Shown here piece by piece: positions 7,545 to 17,749 of a DNA stretch of 62,000 nt; position 1 is the stretch's first letter; each line of letters begins with the position of its first letter. The notes under the pieces were generated by a model. It searched no databases. It saw nothing but the letters and a program-made list of their open reading frames with translations, and was not told the DNA's origin. The position numbers and the translations under genes are program-made. The stretch covers positions 188,537 to 250,536 of the forward strand of contig JARGFP010000004.1 of the NCBI GenBank assembly GCA_029210585.1, given 5' to 3'. The stretch comes from Bacteroidales bacterium (GTDB lineage Bacteria > Bacteroidota > Bacteroidia > Bacteroidales > GCA-2748055).

Positions 7545-8174
7545 TCAGACGTTTGGTTCTACGTTGGTGGACTCCACCTTCTCTTCGGGCAGTTCATCAC
7601 CTGTAAATGCCGGGTACTTGTCTGTCATGTATTGCATATATAGCATTACCCGCATCTGCCAGCGGATCTGTCCGACTACCCAGTTATGCATGTCATCCGG
7701 GTACCTGCCGGTGAACAATACCACCCACCAGGCCACAAAGACAAGGATGCCTACCCAGATGCCCCTGAATCCGAGAATGAAATAATGCGGAATAATCACG
7801 TAAAACAGACCCAGGAAAAAACGCAGCAGCACCAGTCCCCTGTCGACCTTTTCCGGGTAAGGCACATTCAGGTCCGTGAACTCATCCGTGCCGTTGATCC
7901 CGAAGGCTGGATACCCGTCTGAAACGTTGTAGGCGCGTGCAGATAACCTGACGGTCCATTTCAGTAATCCCAGCTGGAACTCGAACATGCTCTGGGGATA
8001 ACGCCCGGTGAAGAGGATCACCCAGAAGGCTACAAACTGGAGGATGGCACCCCAGAGAGATACAAAGAAGAGTAAAAAATAGTGGGGAATGAAAATGTAC
8101 AACCATCCAAAGAAGGTTCTTAAGAGAAGCTCTCCGCGTGAGAACTCCTCCTGGTGCTTGACAACTAATCTCAT
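7545..8174 (-). CDS. DUF4389 membrane protein with internal duplication
   Basis: A 209-residue membrane protein made of two similar halves. Each has a segment of the form LLRxFxGxxYxxIPHYFxL followed by a second hydrophobic helix ending in VxLFTGRYP and a Trp-rich helix, at about residues 15-95 and 110-190. This repeat is the DUF4389 signature. It heads the three-gene run with the DUF4870 and M48 genes. No catalytic residues are evident; role unknown. Confidence 0.75.
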   Translation of the reverse strand: MRLVVKHQEEFSRGELLLRTFFGWLYIFIPHYFLLFFVSLWGAILQFVAFWVILFTGRYPQSMFEFQLGLLKWTVRLSARAYNVSDGYPAFGINGTDEFTDLNVPYPEKVDRGLVLLRFFLGLFYVIIPHYFILGFRGIWVGILVFVAWWVVLFTGRYPDDMHNWVVGQIRWQMRVMLYMQYMTDKYPAFTGDELPEEKVESTNVEPNV

Positions 8175-8240
8175 AGACTTTTGATTTGGTTATTATGCAC
8201 ACTAAAATCCGAAAAAAAATCAGGATGTGCAAAAAAATAA

Positions 8241-10028
8241 CTAATCCAACTTCAGCACGGCGAGGAATGCGCTCTGGGGAACCTCCACGTTCCCGACCTG
8301 GCGCATGCGTTTCTTGCCTTTTTTCTGTTTTTCCAGGAGTTTCCGCTTCCGGGTGATATCACCGCCATAACATTTGGCAGTTACATCCTTGCGTACCGCC
8401 TTCACCGTCTCCCGGGCAATTACCTTGGCGCCGATCGCCGCCTGGATCGCCACATCGAACTGCTGCCTTGGGATCAGCTCTTTCAGCTTTTCGCAGATCC
8501 TCCGGCCGAAATCAAAGGCATTGTCGCGGTGGATCAATGTGGACAGGGCATCCACCATCTCACCGTTCAGCAGGATGTCCAGCTTCACCAGGTCAGCTTT
8601 CTTCTCTCCCTGGATGTGGTAATCAAACGAGGCATACCCCCTGGAAATACTTTTCAGCTTGTCGTAGAAATCAAACACGATCTCGGCAAGCGGCATCTCG
8701 AAGGTCAGCTCCACCCTGTCGCTGGTAAGGTAGACCTGGTTTTTCAGCAATCCCCGCTTATCCAGGCACAGGTTCATGATCGACCCGACATATTCCGACT
8801 TGGAAATGATCTGGGCAATAATATAGGGCTCGAGGATCTCATCAATATGGTTGGCAGTAGGAAGTCCGGAGGGATTATGGACCTCGATGATTTCACCTTT
8901 CGAGGTCTTCACCCTGAAAGATACGTTCGGCACGGTGGTGATCACATCCATGTCAAATTCACGGTCGAGCCGCTCCTGGACAATCTCCATATGCAGTAAG
9001 CCCAAAAACCCGCACCGGAAACCAAAGCCCAGTGCTGCGGAAGATTCCGGCACAAAGGTCAGTGAGGCATCATTCAATTGCAACTTTTCAATGGAGGCAC
9101 GCAGGTCCTCGTAATCATCGGCATCCACCGGGTAGATCCCGGCAAACACCATCGGTTTCACATCCTCGAACCCGGAGATCCGTTCTTTGCAGGGACGTTC
9201 CACGTGGGTGATGGTATCTCCCACTTTCACCTCCTTCGAAGTCTTGATACCTGAAATGATGTACCCTACATCACCCGCACTCAGTACCTTGCGCTCCTCG
9301 TTCTTAAGTCGCATCACACCGATTTCATCCGCCTCATATTCTTTCCCTGTGGCAAAGAATTTCACATGGTCCCCTTTACGGACGGTTCCGTTCATGATAC
9401 GGAAATAGGCGTAGATGCCACGGAAGGAGTTGAATACCGAGTCAAAAATAAGGGCCTGCAGAGGTGCCCCGGGATCACCTGTTGGCGGTGGGATCCTGTC
9501 GATGATCGCCTGCAGGATCTCTTCAGTACCCTGGCCGGTCTTCCCGCTGGCCTCGATAATATCCTCCCGCCTGCAACCCAGCAGGTCCTCGATCTGGTCC
9601 TTTGCCTCATCGGGCATGGCACTGTCCATGTCCATCTTGTTCAGCACCGGGATGATTTCCAGGTCGTGCTCCAGGGCCATATAGAGGTTGGAAATGGTCT
9701 GGGCCTGGATTCCCTGGGTGGCATCCACGATGAGCAGTGCACCCTCGCATGCTGCAATGGAGCGCGATACCTCATAGGAGAAGTCCACGTGCCCGGGGGT
9801 ATCAATCAGGTTAAAGATATAATCCTTCCCCGCAGCATGGTGCTTCATCTGTATGGCATGGCTCTTGATCGTGATGCCCCGCTCCCGCTCCAGGTCCATA
9901 TTGTCCAGCACCTGGTCCTGGAAGTCCCTCTCCGTAAGTGTTCCGGTAAGCATGAGCAACCTGTCGGCCAGCGTACTCTTCCCGTGATCAATATGGGCAA
10001 TAATGCAAAAATTCCTAATGTGTTCCAT
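8241..10028 (-). CDS. lepA: elongation factor 4 (LepA)
   Basis: A translational GTPase that back-translocates or remodels ribosomes. The G1 motif AHIDHGKST is near residue 15, G3 DTPGHVDF near 78 and G4 NKMD near 132. The C-terminal LepA-specific part contains [20 protein letters not shown] and the lysine-rich [16 protein letters not shown]. The length is about 595 residues, normal for the family. An upstream in-frame ATG at 10040 exists, but [18 protein letters not shown] (10028) matches the family start and leaves a proper leader after the -7 box at 10058. Confidence 0.97.
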   Translation of the reverse strand: MEHIRNFCIIAHIDHGKSTLADRLLMLTGTLTERDFQDQVLDNMDLERERGITIKSHAIQMKHHAAGKDYIFNLIDTPGHVDFSYEVSRSIAACEGALLIVDATQGIQAQTISNLYMALEHDLEIIPVLNKMDMDSAMPDEAKDQIEDLLGCRREDIIEASGKTGQGTEEILQAIIDRIPPPTGDPGAPLQALIFDSVFNSFRGIYAYFRIMNGTVRKGDHVKFFATGKEYEADEIGVMRLKNEERKVLSAGDVGYIISGIKTSKEVKVGDTITHVERPCKERISGFEDVKPMVFAGIYPVDADDYEDLRASIEKLQLNDASLTFVPESSAALGFGFRCGFLGLLHMEIVQERLDREFDMDVITTVPNVSFRVKTSKGEIIEVHNPSGLPTANHIDEILEPYIIAQIISKSEYVGSIMNLCLDKRGLLKNQVYLTSDRVELTFEMPLAEIVFDFYDKLKSISRGYASFDYHIQGEKKADLVKLDILLNGEMVDALSTLIHRDNAFDFGRRICEKLKELIPRQQFDVAIQAAIGAKVIARETVKAVRKDVTAKCYGGDITRKRKLLEKQKKGKKRMRQVGNVEVPQSAFLAVLKLD

Positions 10029-10057
10029 CTGTATTCCCAACCTCTGAATTTGAGGTA

Positions 10058-10065
10058 CAAAGATA
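10058..10065 (-). promoter_or_regulatory. Bacteroidota -7 motif (TATCTTTG) for lepA
   Basis: An exact TAnnTTTG match on the minus strand, 30 bp before the lepA start at 10028. It places the transcript start near 10050 and argues against the upstream ATG at 10040. Confidence 0.6.
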
Positions 10066-10192
10066 GTAGAATAAAATATTTATTTACATTTACAGGAACA
10101 ATGCTACCTTGCATCCTTCACCACTGCCCCGTTAAATTCCAGTGTTTTGATTTGAAAGGAGTTGAATGTGCCAAAAACCAAGACAAAATACT

Positions 10193-11095
10193 ATGAAAAA
10201 AAGAATGTACCTACTCATTTTAATGCTTCCCTTTATGGCAAATGCACAGGAAAAAATTCACAGTGAATTGTGTATCATGGACCCGGAGACCAAAGCGGTT
10301 ACCGTGGTATACGACGCCGACTATCACCTGGAGGCGCCGAACTGGACACCGGACGGTAAATACCTTGTCTTTAATTCTGATGGTCTGCTTTATAAAATGA
10401 AAGTCAAAGGCGGAAAACCCAAAAAGATCGATACGGGATTTGCCGACCGCTGCAACAATGACCATGTGCTGTCGCCCGACGGCAAACAGATCGCCATCAG
10501 CCATCACGAAGCGGAAAGCGGTGCCTCGAAGATTTACGTGGTGCCGTTCAAGGGGGGTACTCCTGAACTGATCACTCCCAACGGTCCTTCCTACCTGCAC
10601 GGATGGTCGCCTGTTGCAGACGAGCTCGCCTATTGTGCCGAAAGGAGCGGTGACTACGACGTGTACGTGATCGACATGAAAACGAAAGAGGAGGTGAGAC
10701 TTACTGACACTCCCGGACTGGACGATGGTCCGGAATATTCCCCTGACGGGAAGTATATCTATTTCAATTCCACGCGGACCGGCACCATGCAGATCTGGCG
10801 GATGAAGACCGACGGAAGCGAACAAACGCAGGTCACGTTCGACAAATACAATGACTGGTTCGCGCATCCGTCACCTGACAACAAGTGGCTGGTCTTTATC
10901 AGCTACGATCCCTCTGTTCCGGCAGGAAGTCACCCACCCAACAAAGAGGTGATGCTGCGCCGGATTCCCGTGGGGGGCGGAACACCCGAAACACTGCTCG
11001 AACTGTTTGGCGGACAGGGCACCATCAATGTGCCCTCCTGGTCGCCGGATTCCAGACAGTTTGCTTTTGTAAGGTATACGCTGGCAGAAATTTAA
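10193..11095 (+). CDS. TolB-like WD40/PD40 beta-propeller protein, exported
   Basis: A 300-residue secreted protein. The N-terminus is a signal peptide ([18 protein letters not shown], cut before QEK), so the ATG at 10193 is chosen over one 27 bp upstream. The rest is a beta-propeller of PD40 repeats, each with an SPDGK/TPDGK turn ([58 protein letters not shown]). This resembles the propeller half of TolB but lacks its N-terminal domain. It probably binds a protein or glycan in the periplasm; ligand unknown. Monocistronic with its own terminator. Confidence 0.8.
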   Translation: MKKRMYLLILMLPFMANAQEKIHSELCIMDPETKAVTVVYDADYHLEAPNWTPDGKYLVFNSDGLLYKMKVKGGKPKKIDTGFADRCNNDHVLSPDGKQIAISHHEAESGASKIYVVPFKGGTPELITPNGPSYLHGWSPVADELAYCAERSGDYDVYVIDMKTKEEVRLTDTPGLDDGPEYSPDGKYIYFNSTRTGTMQIWRMKTDGSEQTQVTFDKYNDWFAHPSPDNKWLVFISYDPSVPAGSHPPNKEVMLRRIPVGGGTPETLLELFGGQGTINVPSWSPDSRQFAFVRYTLAEI

Positions 11096-11096
11096 A

Positions 11097-11122
11097 AAGG
11101 GTGGCCGGAAACCCGGTCACCC
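11097..11122 (+). terminator. rho-independent-like hairpin after the TolB-like gene
   Basis: GGGTGgCCGG pairs with CCGGtCACCC around an AAAC loop immediately after the stop codon. The downstream tract is A-rich rather than a clean T run, so it may work poorly or together with the next palindrome. Confidence 0.5.
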
Positions 11123-11127
11123 AAAAG

Positions 11128-11192
11128 TAAATACTATCCGATAAGCGACCTTAGCGGCGATAGCAGCGTCAGTCGCGATCGGATAGTATTTA
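11128..11192. repeat. 65-bp long palindrome between convergent genes
   Basis: A 15-bp perfect inverted repeat, TAAATACTATCCGAT (11128-11142) and its complement (11178-11192), encloses a second stem GCGAC/GTCGC and a short loop. It is much longer than a usual terminator and sits between the ends of the TolB-like gene and groEL. It may be a bidirectional terminator, or a REP/MITE-like mobile palindrome. Confidence 0.7.
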
Positions 11193-11194
11193 CG

Positions 11195-11224
11195 AAAAAA
11201 GGGTGCCCTTTTGAGACACCCTCT
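11195..11224 (-). terminator. groEL terminator
   Basis: On the minus strand, GAGGGTGTC pairs with GGCACCCT and is followed by TTTTTT. It lies 29 bp past the groEL stop codon. Confidence 0.65.
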
Positions 11225-11252
11225 TTGAGATTATAGCGTTTATAAGTGGTTT

Positions 11253-12902
<1,650 letters not shown>

Positions 12903-12917
12903 TTAATTGTTCTTTCT

Positions 12918-13196
12918 TTAAGAAATGAATAATACGTCACTTTGAGAGATCAATAAATAATCCTCTCCGTTGATTGCTAGTTCCTGGCCGGCATATTTTC
13001 CGTAAAGAACAACTTCCCCCTTCTTAATTTCCATGGGTTCGTCCTTCTTATCTGCTCCAACCATTACCACAGTACCTTGCTGTGGTTTTTCCTTTGCTGT
13101 ATCAGGAATTATAATACCACTCGAAGTTTTCTCTTCAGCTGCTGTAGGCTTCACGAGAATCTTGCCTGCAAGAATACGACCTTTAAGTTCTGCCAT
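12918..13196 (-). CDS. groES: co-chaperonin GroES
   Basis: The 92-residue lid of the GroEL cage. It has the mobile-loop sequence EEKTSSGIIIPDTAKEKPQQG at about residues 19-39 and the barrel core GEVVLYGKYAGQEL. It lies immediately upstream of groEL. Start and length match the family. Confidence 0.98.
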   Translation of the reverse strand: MAELKGRILAGKILVKPTAAEEKTSSGIIIPDTAKEKPQQGTVVMVGADKKDEPMEIKKGEVVLYGKYAGQELAINGEDYLLISQSDVLFIS

Positions 13197-13412
13197 TTTT
13201 AAAATTTTTATTGTAGTTCAACATTATCAAAATCGAATTACATTTATCATATTCTGTGCCAAAGGAGAAATGGCGGGAATTCCAGGCAGGTTCAGGACAA
13301 TTTTACACCAGGCAGGTCCGGTCAGGGTATGCCTTTTTAACATCTTTTTTATGTAGTGTATTGTATTTCTGAATGTTACAATGAACAACGCCCCTGACAG
13401 CCGCACAAAAAA

Positions 13413-13443
13413 AAGTGTCAGTATATATGACATACTGACACTT
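13413..13443 (-). terminator. secG operon terminator
   Basis: A perfect 12-bp stem AAGTGTCAGTAT/ATACTGACACTT with a 7-nt loop, followed on the minus strand by a run of T's (A's at 13407-13414). It starts 25 bp past the secG stop. Confidence 0.85.
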
Positions 13444-13467
13444 CAAACCAGGCGTTTTTCTGCCCGG

Positions 13468-13824
13468 CTATTCGTTTCCGTCCGGGGCACCTTCTTCGTT
13501 GCCGAATGATTCCGGAAGTGTAATGGGTTGTTGCGCTGCAGGATTCTGCATCACTGATTCATCGAACTGACCCTGCATCATGGGGTCCTGGCTCTCCTGT
13601 GCAGTGGGGATCGTGATCCCGGCAAGCATGCTTAAGACGATCAGTGCTGTTCCCAGGGTCCAGGTGGCCTTCTCAAGAAAGTCGGTGGTCCTGCGCACTC
13701 CCATGATCTGGTTGGAAGAACTGAAGTTGGCAGCCAGTCCGCCTCCTTTTGAATTCTGCACCAACACGATAAGCGTGGTCAGAATACAAACGATGATGAT
13801 CAATACTGTAAATACAATAAACAT
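13468..13824 (-). CDS. secG: preprotein translocase subunit SecG
   Basis: A 118-residue protein with two membrane helices (residues about 3-24 and 55-75) separated by the conserved cytosolic loop VLVQNSKGGGLAANF and the Bacteroidota-type segment NQIMGVRRTTDFLEKATW. It has a Gln/Pro/acidic C-terminal tail. SecG aids SecYEG protein export. It is the last gene of the sigma-54 activator - lptE - TPR - secG run and has its own terminator. Confidence 0.93.
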   Translation of the reverse strand: MFIVFTVLIIIVCILTTLIVLVQNSKGGGLAANFSSSNQIMGVRRTTDFLEKATWTLGTALIVLSMLAGITIPTAQESQDPMMQGQFDESVMQNPAAQQPITLPESFGNEEGAPDGNE

Positions 13825-13836
13825 GATCTTATAAAA

Positions 13837-15021
13837 TTATACGTTAGCGTTATTCTTTATTTTTTCAATTTGAGCTGCAAAGTAAGCACTTTTTTCCGGA
13901 TATTTCAAACTTAATCGCTCGTATGCATAAATGGCTTTTGCGTGCAGCCCCTGTTTCACGTAAATCTTTGCAAGTGTATCGGTTATCAGTCCGTCGTCCT
14001 CCTTCACCGAACCTTCTGAAACATCTCCTTCCAGGTTGGTTTGCTGGTCAGCCCGGATCACCCCCGGCTCCATCTCCAGGAATCTTTCGATCAGGTCCGT
14101 GGAAGGATTGTTAGGGGCAGACTGCCGACCGTTGCCCGGACTGCCTGCAGTGGTATCCTGGTCTTTGCTGATCGCGGGTGCCTCTGCCCACCCGGTGGGC
14201 CCGCTCCTTTTTGTTGTCTCCCCGATCTCTTCGCCAGTGGCTGTCCCGGACATCCCGGCATTGTTCCCGGCCGGCTCTCCTGCAGAAGTTCCTGGCAGTT
14301 CAGACTTGTCTTCTCCGGGTGCACCGGACCCTTCGGTCTTGTCGCCGGGTGCCTCCCCTGCAGGAACCCTGCCATCATCCATCGTGGGCGATTCCTGCGT
14401 TCCCTGCCCGGATTGATCCGTATCCTCCTCATCGTCCGCATAATCCTCATCGTCCAGCGGGTCCATCACCGGTATTGATTCCGGTTCTTCCATCTCGGGC
14501 TCTTCCATCTCCGACTCATCCTTTTCAGGAATGGGCCTGGCATCCGCATCATCTTCGTCCTCTTCACCGGTACCGCCCTCTTCACCAGCACTATCCTTTT
14601 CATCAGCATCTTCTTCTTCGCCGGTTTCATCTTCCTCGCTGGCATCATCGTCCAGCAGAACAAAAGGATCCGCATCACGCGCCGCATCTCCTGCCTCGTC
14701 TCTGGCCTCCTCCCCGGCATCCTCCTCCCCGTCGCTGTCGAGGAATTCCAGCTCTGTAGTGCCCAGTTCCGAAGTCCCGATCATAGAGTCAAATGCTCCG
14801 GTCACCCACTTGTACAGGTGTTTCCTGTCACTGCTGAATACCACGGCGCGCTCAAGCTCCGTGGGATCGGGAGTCTTTCCTGTTTGTTCATAAACCTTCA
14901 GTCGCAGAAACCGGGGCAACCCGAACCAGGGATATGCATGCACTATTTCACCAAGCTCCCCAAGCTGTGCTTCGGTGTAGGTGCCGTTCCTGATGATTTC
15001 AACGAGTCTGTCTTTATCCAT
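13837..15021 (-). CDS. acidic, largely disordered protein with C-terminal TPR-like segment
   Basis: A 394-residue protein of unknown function. Residues 1-95 form a folded helical domain (MDKDRLVEIIRNGTYTEAQL). Residues about 100-215 are dominated by Asp/Glu (repeated EEDA, GEEDE and MEEPE blocks). Residues about 215-310 are Gly/Pro/Ser-rich. The last 50 residues look like one TPR (LAKIYVKQGLHAKAIYAYERLSLKYPEK). Similar proteins sit between lptE and secG in other Bacteroidota. It has no signal peptide, so it should be cytosolic. The acidic tract may be lineage-specific. Confidence 0.75.
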   Translation of the reverse strand: MDKDRLVEIIRNGTYTEAQLGELGEIVHAYPWFGLPRFLRLKVYEQTGKTPDPTELERAVVFSSDRKHLYKWVTGAFDSMIGTSELGTTELEFLDSDGEEDAGEEARDEAGDAARDADPFVLLDDDASEEDETGEEEDADEKDSAGEEGGTGEEDEDDADARPIPEKDESEMEEPEMEEPESIPVMDPLDDEDYADDEEDTDQSGQGTQESPTMDDGRVPAGEAPGDKTEGSGAPGEDKSELPGTSAGEPAGNNAGMSGTATGEEIGETTKRSGPTGWAEAPAISKDQDTTAGSPGNGRQSAPNNPSTDLIERFLEMEPGVIRADQQTNLEGDVSEGSVKEDDGLITDTLAKIYVKQGLHAKAIYAYERLSLKYPEKSAYFAAQIEKIKNNANV

Positions 15022-15038
15022 AGTGAGGAAATTTCAGG

Positions 15039-15593
15039 TTACCAGTTGACGAATGCCTTGTTGAAAATATCTTCCAGGATATTTTCGATGATCAGTTCGA
15101 TCAGCTCTTCCTCCACATCCGCGAGGTTCTGGCCGGAGTCGTAGTCTTCATATCTTGAAAAGCTGGAATCAAAGCTGGCATCAGGTTCAATATTATTGGT
15201 GTAGACAACACGGATGGAAATAGTGAGCCTGTTCCGGGCGGCTGTTTCATTTCCGGTAATCGCCGTGGGTTTTGTTTCATAATTCCTGATCTCCCCTGAA
15301 AAGACTAAGTCGCCTCCGGCCGGAACCTGCTCCAGGCTGGTGTTGGACTGGATCTTATCGACCAGTGCATCGGTGAACAGCTGGCTGAGCTGTGCCTGAA
15401 CCACCGGCGCCCTGTTGGGGAAATACTCGATGGTGACGGTCTGGATCTTCGGACTGATATTCACTCCGCTGAAGGAATAATTGATACTCATGGTCTTACA
15501 CCCCGGCAACAACAGTGTACCCAGCACGAGCATGACCGCCAGCCAGGCCGCCCTTCCCTTCAAAATCCTTCCCGCCTGTTTATTCAATGTCAT
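15039..15593 (-). CDS. LptE-like LPS-assembly lipoprotein
   Basis: A 184-residue protein starting MTLNKQAGRIL, with a lipoprotein signal ending in the lipobox LLPGC. The body shows INYSFSGVNISPKIQTVTIEYFPNRAP, typical of Bacteroidota LptE family proteins, and QLSQLFTDALVDKIQSNT. LptE plugs the LptD barrel that delivers LPS to the outer leaflet. The ORF is open 24 codons further upstream, but the signal peptide fixes the start at 15593. This overlaps the end of the sigma-54 activator gene by 14 bp. Confidence 0.85.
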   Translation of the reverse strand: MTLNKQAGRILKGRAAWLAVMLVLGTLLLPGCKTMSINYSFSGVNISPKIQTVTIEYFPNRAPVVQAQLSQLFTDALVDKIQSNTSLEQVPAGGDLVFSGEIRNYETKPTAITGNETAARNRLTISIRVVYTNNIEPDASFDSSFSRYEDYDSGQNLADVEEELIELIIENILEDIFNKAFVNW

Positions 15594-16815
15594 ATTCCTT
15601 GATCTTTCTATATAACGTACGTTCAGATATGCCCAATTCTTGTGCAGCGTACTTTCTTTTTCCACGGTGTTTCTCGAGGGCCTTCCGGATCAGTTCAATT
15701 TCCTTGTCTTCCAGCGACAGGGACTCTTCCTGGATCTCCTCGGTATCCTGTATCCGGTCGTCTTCGTTGTGGTGACGGGCAGTAGAGAGGATCTTCTCGC
15801 GTTCATATTGTCCCCCGTCATCTTCTCCATACAGGTTCTTGATGATCTGTGCATTGTCGTCCTGCACCGCGGATCCCACATCTCCCTTCATCATGATCTC
15901 CCCCACCAGCTTCTTAAGGTCGTTCATATCCCTTTTCATATCGAACAGCACCTTGTAGAGGATTTCCCGCTCGGAATTGAAGGCATCTTCAGAGATTCCC
16001 TGTTTCTGAATCAGAGCAGGCAGGCGGGTATCATTGTATTCCGGCAGGTACCTCAGGAGGGTCGAGGGAGTGATCTCCCGCTCCTTTTCGATGATGGACA
16101 GCTGCTCGGTGATGTTCTTTAGCTGGCGTACATTGCCGGGCCATTCATACTTGAGCATCACCTGCTTTGCATCTTCGGAAAGCACAACCGGCGGCATCCG
16201 GTAGTTTTCGGCGAAGTCTGAAGCGAATTTCCGGAACAGCAGCAAAATATCATTTCCCCGGTCACGCAGCGGGGGCACATGAATGGGAACGGTATTCAGC
16301 CGGTAATACAAATCTTCCCGGAATTTACCACTCCTGATCGCATGCGGAATATCAATGTTCGTTGCAGCAATGATCCGCACATTCGTTTTCAGTACCCTGG
16401 ATGAGCCCACACGCATAAATTCGCCTGTTTCCAGAACCCGCAGCAGCCTCACCTGGGTCGACAAAGGCAGCTCGGCAACTTCATCCAGGAAGATGGTGCC
16501 ACCATTTGCCTCTTCAAAATACCCTTTCCTTGTATCATGGGCCCCCGTAAATGATCCTTTTTCATGACCGAACAATTCTGAATCGATAGTACCGTCGGGA
16601 ATCGCACCACAGTTGACAGCAATGTATGATCCGTGCTTGCGGGCCCCTGCGTGATGAATAATCTGCGGAAAGGACTCTTTTCCCGTTCCGCTCTCACCTG
16701 TGATGAATACGGAAAGATCGGTGGAAGCCACTTGCCGTGCAATATCTATGGCGCGCTCCAGTACCGGATCGGTCCCGATGATCCCAAACCTTTGCTTAAT
16801 TTGTTGTACATCCAT
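15580..16815 (-). CDS. sigma-54-dependent transcriptional activator (Fis-type HTH)
   Basis: A 411-residue AAA+ activator that opens RpoN-dependent promoters. It has Walker A GESGTGKES, the sigma-54 contact loop GSFTGA (a GAFTGA variant), Walker B GTIFLDEVAEL and an arginine-finger segment. The C-terminal Fis-type HTH is KYAAQELGISERTLYRKIKEY. There is no receiver or sensor domain at the N-terminus, so control must come through levels or another protein. It heads the lptE-TPR-secG run. An in-frame ATG 12 bp upstream is also possible. Confidence 0.92.
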   Translation of the reverse strand: MDVQQIKQRFGIIGTDPVLERAIDIARQVASTDLSVFITGESGTGKESFPQIIHHAGARKHGSYIAVNCGAIPDGTIDSELFGHEKGSFTGAHDTRKGYFEEANGGTIFLDEVAELPLSTQVRLLRVLETGEFMRVGSSRVLKTNVRIIAATNIDIPHAIRSGKFREDLYYRLNTVPIHVPPLRDRGNDILLLFRKFASDFAENYRMPPVVLSEDAKQVMLKYEWPGNVRQLKNITEQLSIIEKEREITPSTLLRYLPEYNDTRLPALIQKQGISEDAFNSEREILYKVLFDMKRDMNDLKKLVGEIMMKGDVGSAVQDDNAQIIKNLYGEDDGGQYEREKILSTARHHNEDDRIQDTEEIQEESLSLEDKEIELIRKALEKHRGKRKYAAQELGISERTLYRKIKEYDIE

Positions 16816-16925
16816 GCTTACTGACAAAATAACCTGTATAGTCTGACAAAATTACAATAATTGTTTGAATTATGAAGGCGCACAGAATAGTTTGCCCTGT
16901 TGTAAACATAAATCTTCAAAAACCG

Positions 16926-16933
16926 TACATTTG
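16926..16933 (+). promoter_or_regulatory. Bacteroidota -7 motif (TACATTTG) for kdsB
   Basis: An exact TAnnTTTG match 22 bp upstream of the kdsB ATG. A -33 element is not obvious. Confidence 0.55.
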
Positions 16934-16955
16934 TTGAAACAGTGGTTGCGCAATT

Positions 16956-17705
16956 ATGTTGGAACATCAAATAATTACAGGAATTATCCCCGCAAGGTAT
17001 GCCTCCAGCCGGTTCCCCGGGAAACCCCTGGCCATGCTGGGAGACAAACCCATGGTCCAATGGGTGTACGAAGGTTGCAAAGACAGTTTCGACCACATTG
17101 CCGTTGCCACGGATGACCGGCGGATCGCCGATGCAGTGGAACAGTTCGGGGGAAGGTGTATCATGACTTCACCTGACCATCGAACGGGTACGGAACGGTG
17201 CCTTGAAGCGGTGCAGCAGCTTGACCAGCTGCAAGGTATCCAATCGGACATCGTTGTCAATATCCAGGGAGATGAACCGTTCATCCGCCCTGAACAGATC
17301 AGGGAACTCCTGGGCTGCTTCGAAAGCGAAGGTGTGGAAATCGGCACCCTGTTCAGGGAACTCTCTCCTGGTGAAAATCCCGGTGATCCGAATATCGTTA
17401 AAGTAGTGAGCGACCACACCGGAAGGGCGCTCTATTTTTCGCGTTCACCCATTCCCTACTTCAGGGATGGGCAACAGCCGGGACCGGCACATTACATGAA
17501 GCATATCGGACTCTACGCCTTCAGGAAATCCACCCTTGAAAAAATCTGCCAGCCGGCGCCCTCCACGCTTGAACAGGCTGAGTCGCTCGAGCAACTTCGC
17601 TGGTTGGAAAATGGTTTTAGTATCCATACACGACCAACTGCCTACATCAGCATGGGCGTGGACACGCCGGGAGACCTGGAAAGACTGCGTGAGCATATCA
17701 GCTGA
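16956..17705 (+). CDS. kdsB: 3-deoxy-manno-octulosonate cytidylyltransferase (KdsB)
   Basis: Activates Kdo as CMP-Kdo for lipid A/LPS inner-core synthesis. The N-terminal nucleotide-binding motif IIPARYASSRFPGKPLAML, the DDRRI segment and VVNIQGDEPFI are all diagnostic. The end has YISMGVDTPGDLERLRE. The length of 249 residues is normal. It is divergent from the sigma-54 activator that heads the lptE operon, which puts two LPS-biogenesis functions side by side. Confidence 0.96.
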   Translation: MLEHQIITGIIPARYASSRFPGKPLAMLGDKPMVQWVYEGCKDSFDHIAVATDDRRIADAVEQFGGRCIMTSPDHRTGTERCLEAVQQLDQLQGIQSDIVVNIQGDEPFIRPEQIRELLGCFESEGVEIGTLFRELSPGENPGDPNIVKVVSDHTGRALYFSRSPIPYFRDGQQPGPAHYMKHIGLYAFRKSTLEKICQPAPSTLEQAESLEQLRWLENGFSIHTRPTAYISMGVDTPGDLERLREHIS

Positions 17706-17749
17706 ATAAGCTGTCCGGTGTCCGTTCAGCACAGATCCCAGTACCAGAC

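Noticed and set aside
9366-10196. Long antisense frame (276 codons) opposite lepA
   Set aside because: It is the shadow of a strongly conserved gene in a GC-rich stretch, with no family resemblance or start signal.
13197-13467. Possible CIRCE or sigma-54 site upstream of groES (TGGCAC near 13258)
   Set aside because: No TTAGCACTC/GAGTGCTAA pair was found and the -12 part of a sigma-54 site is absent.
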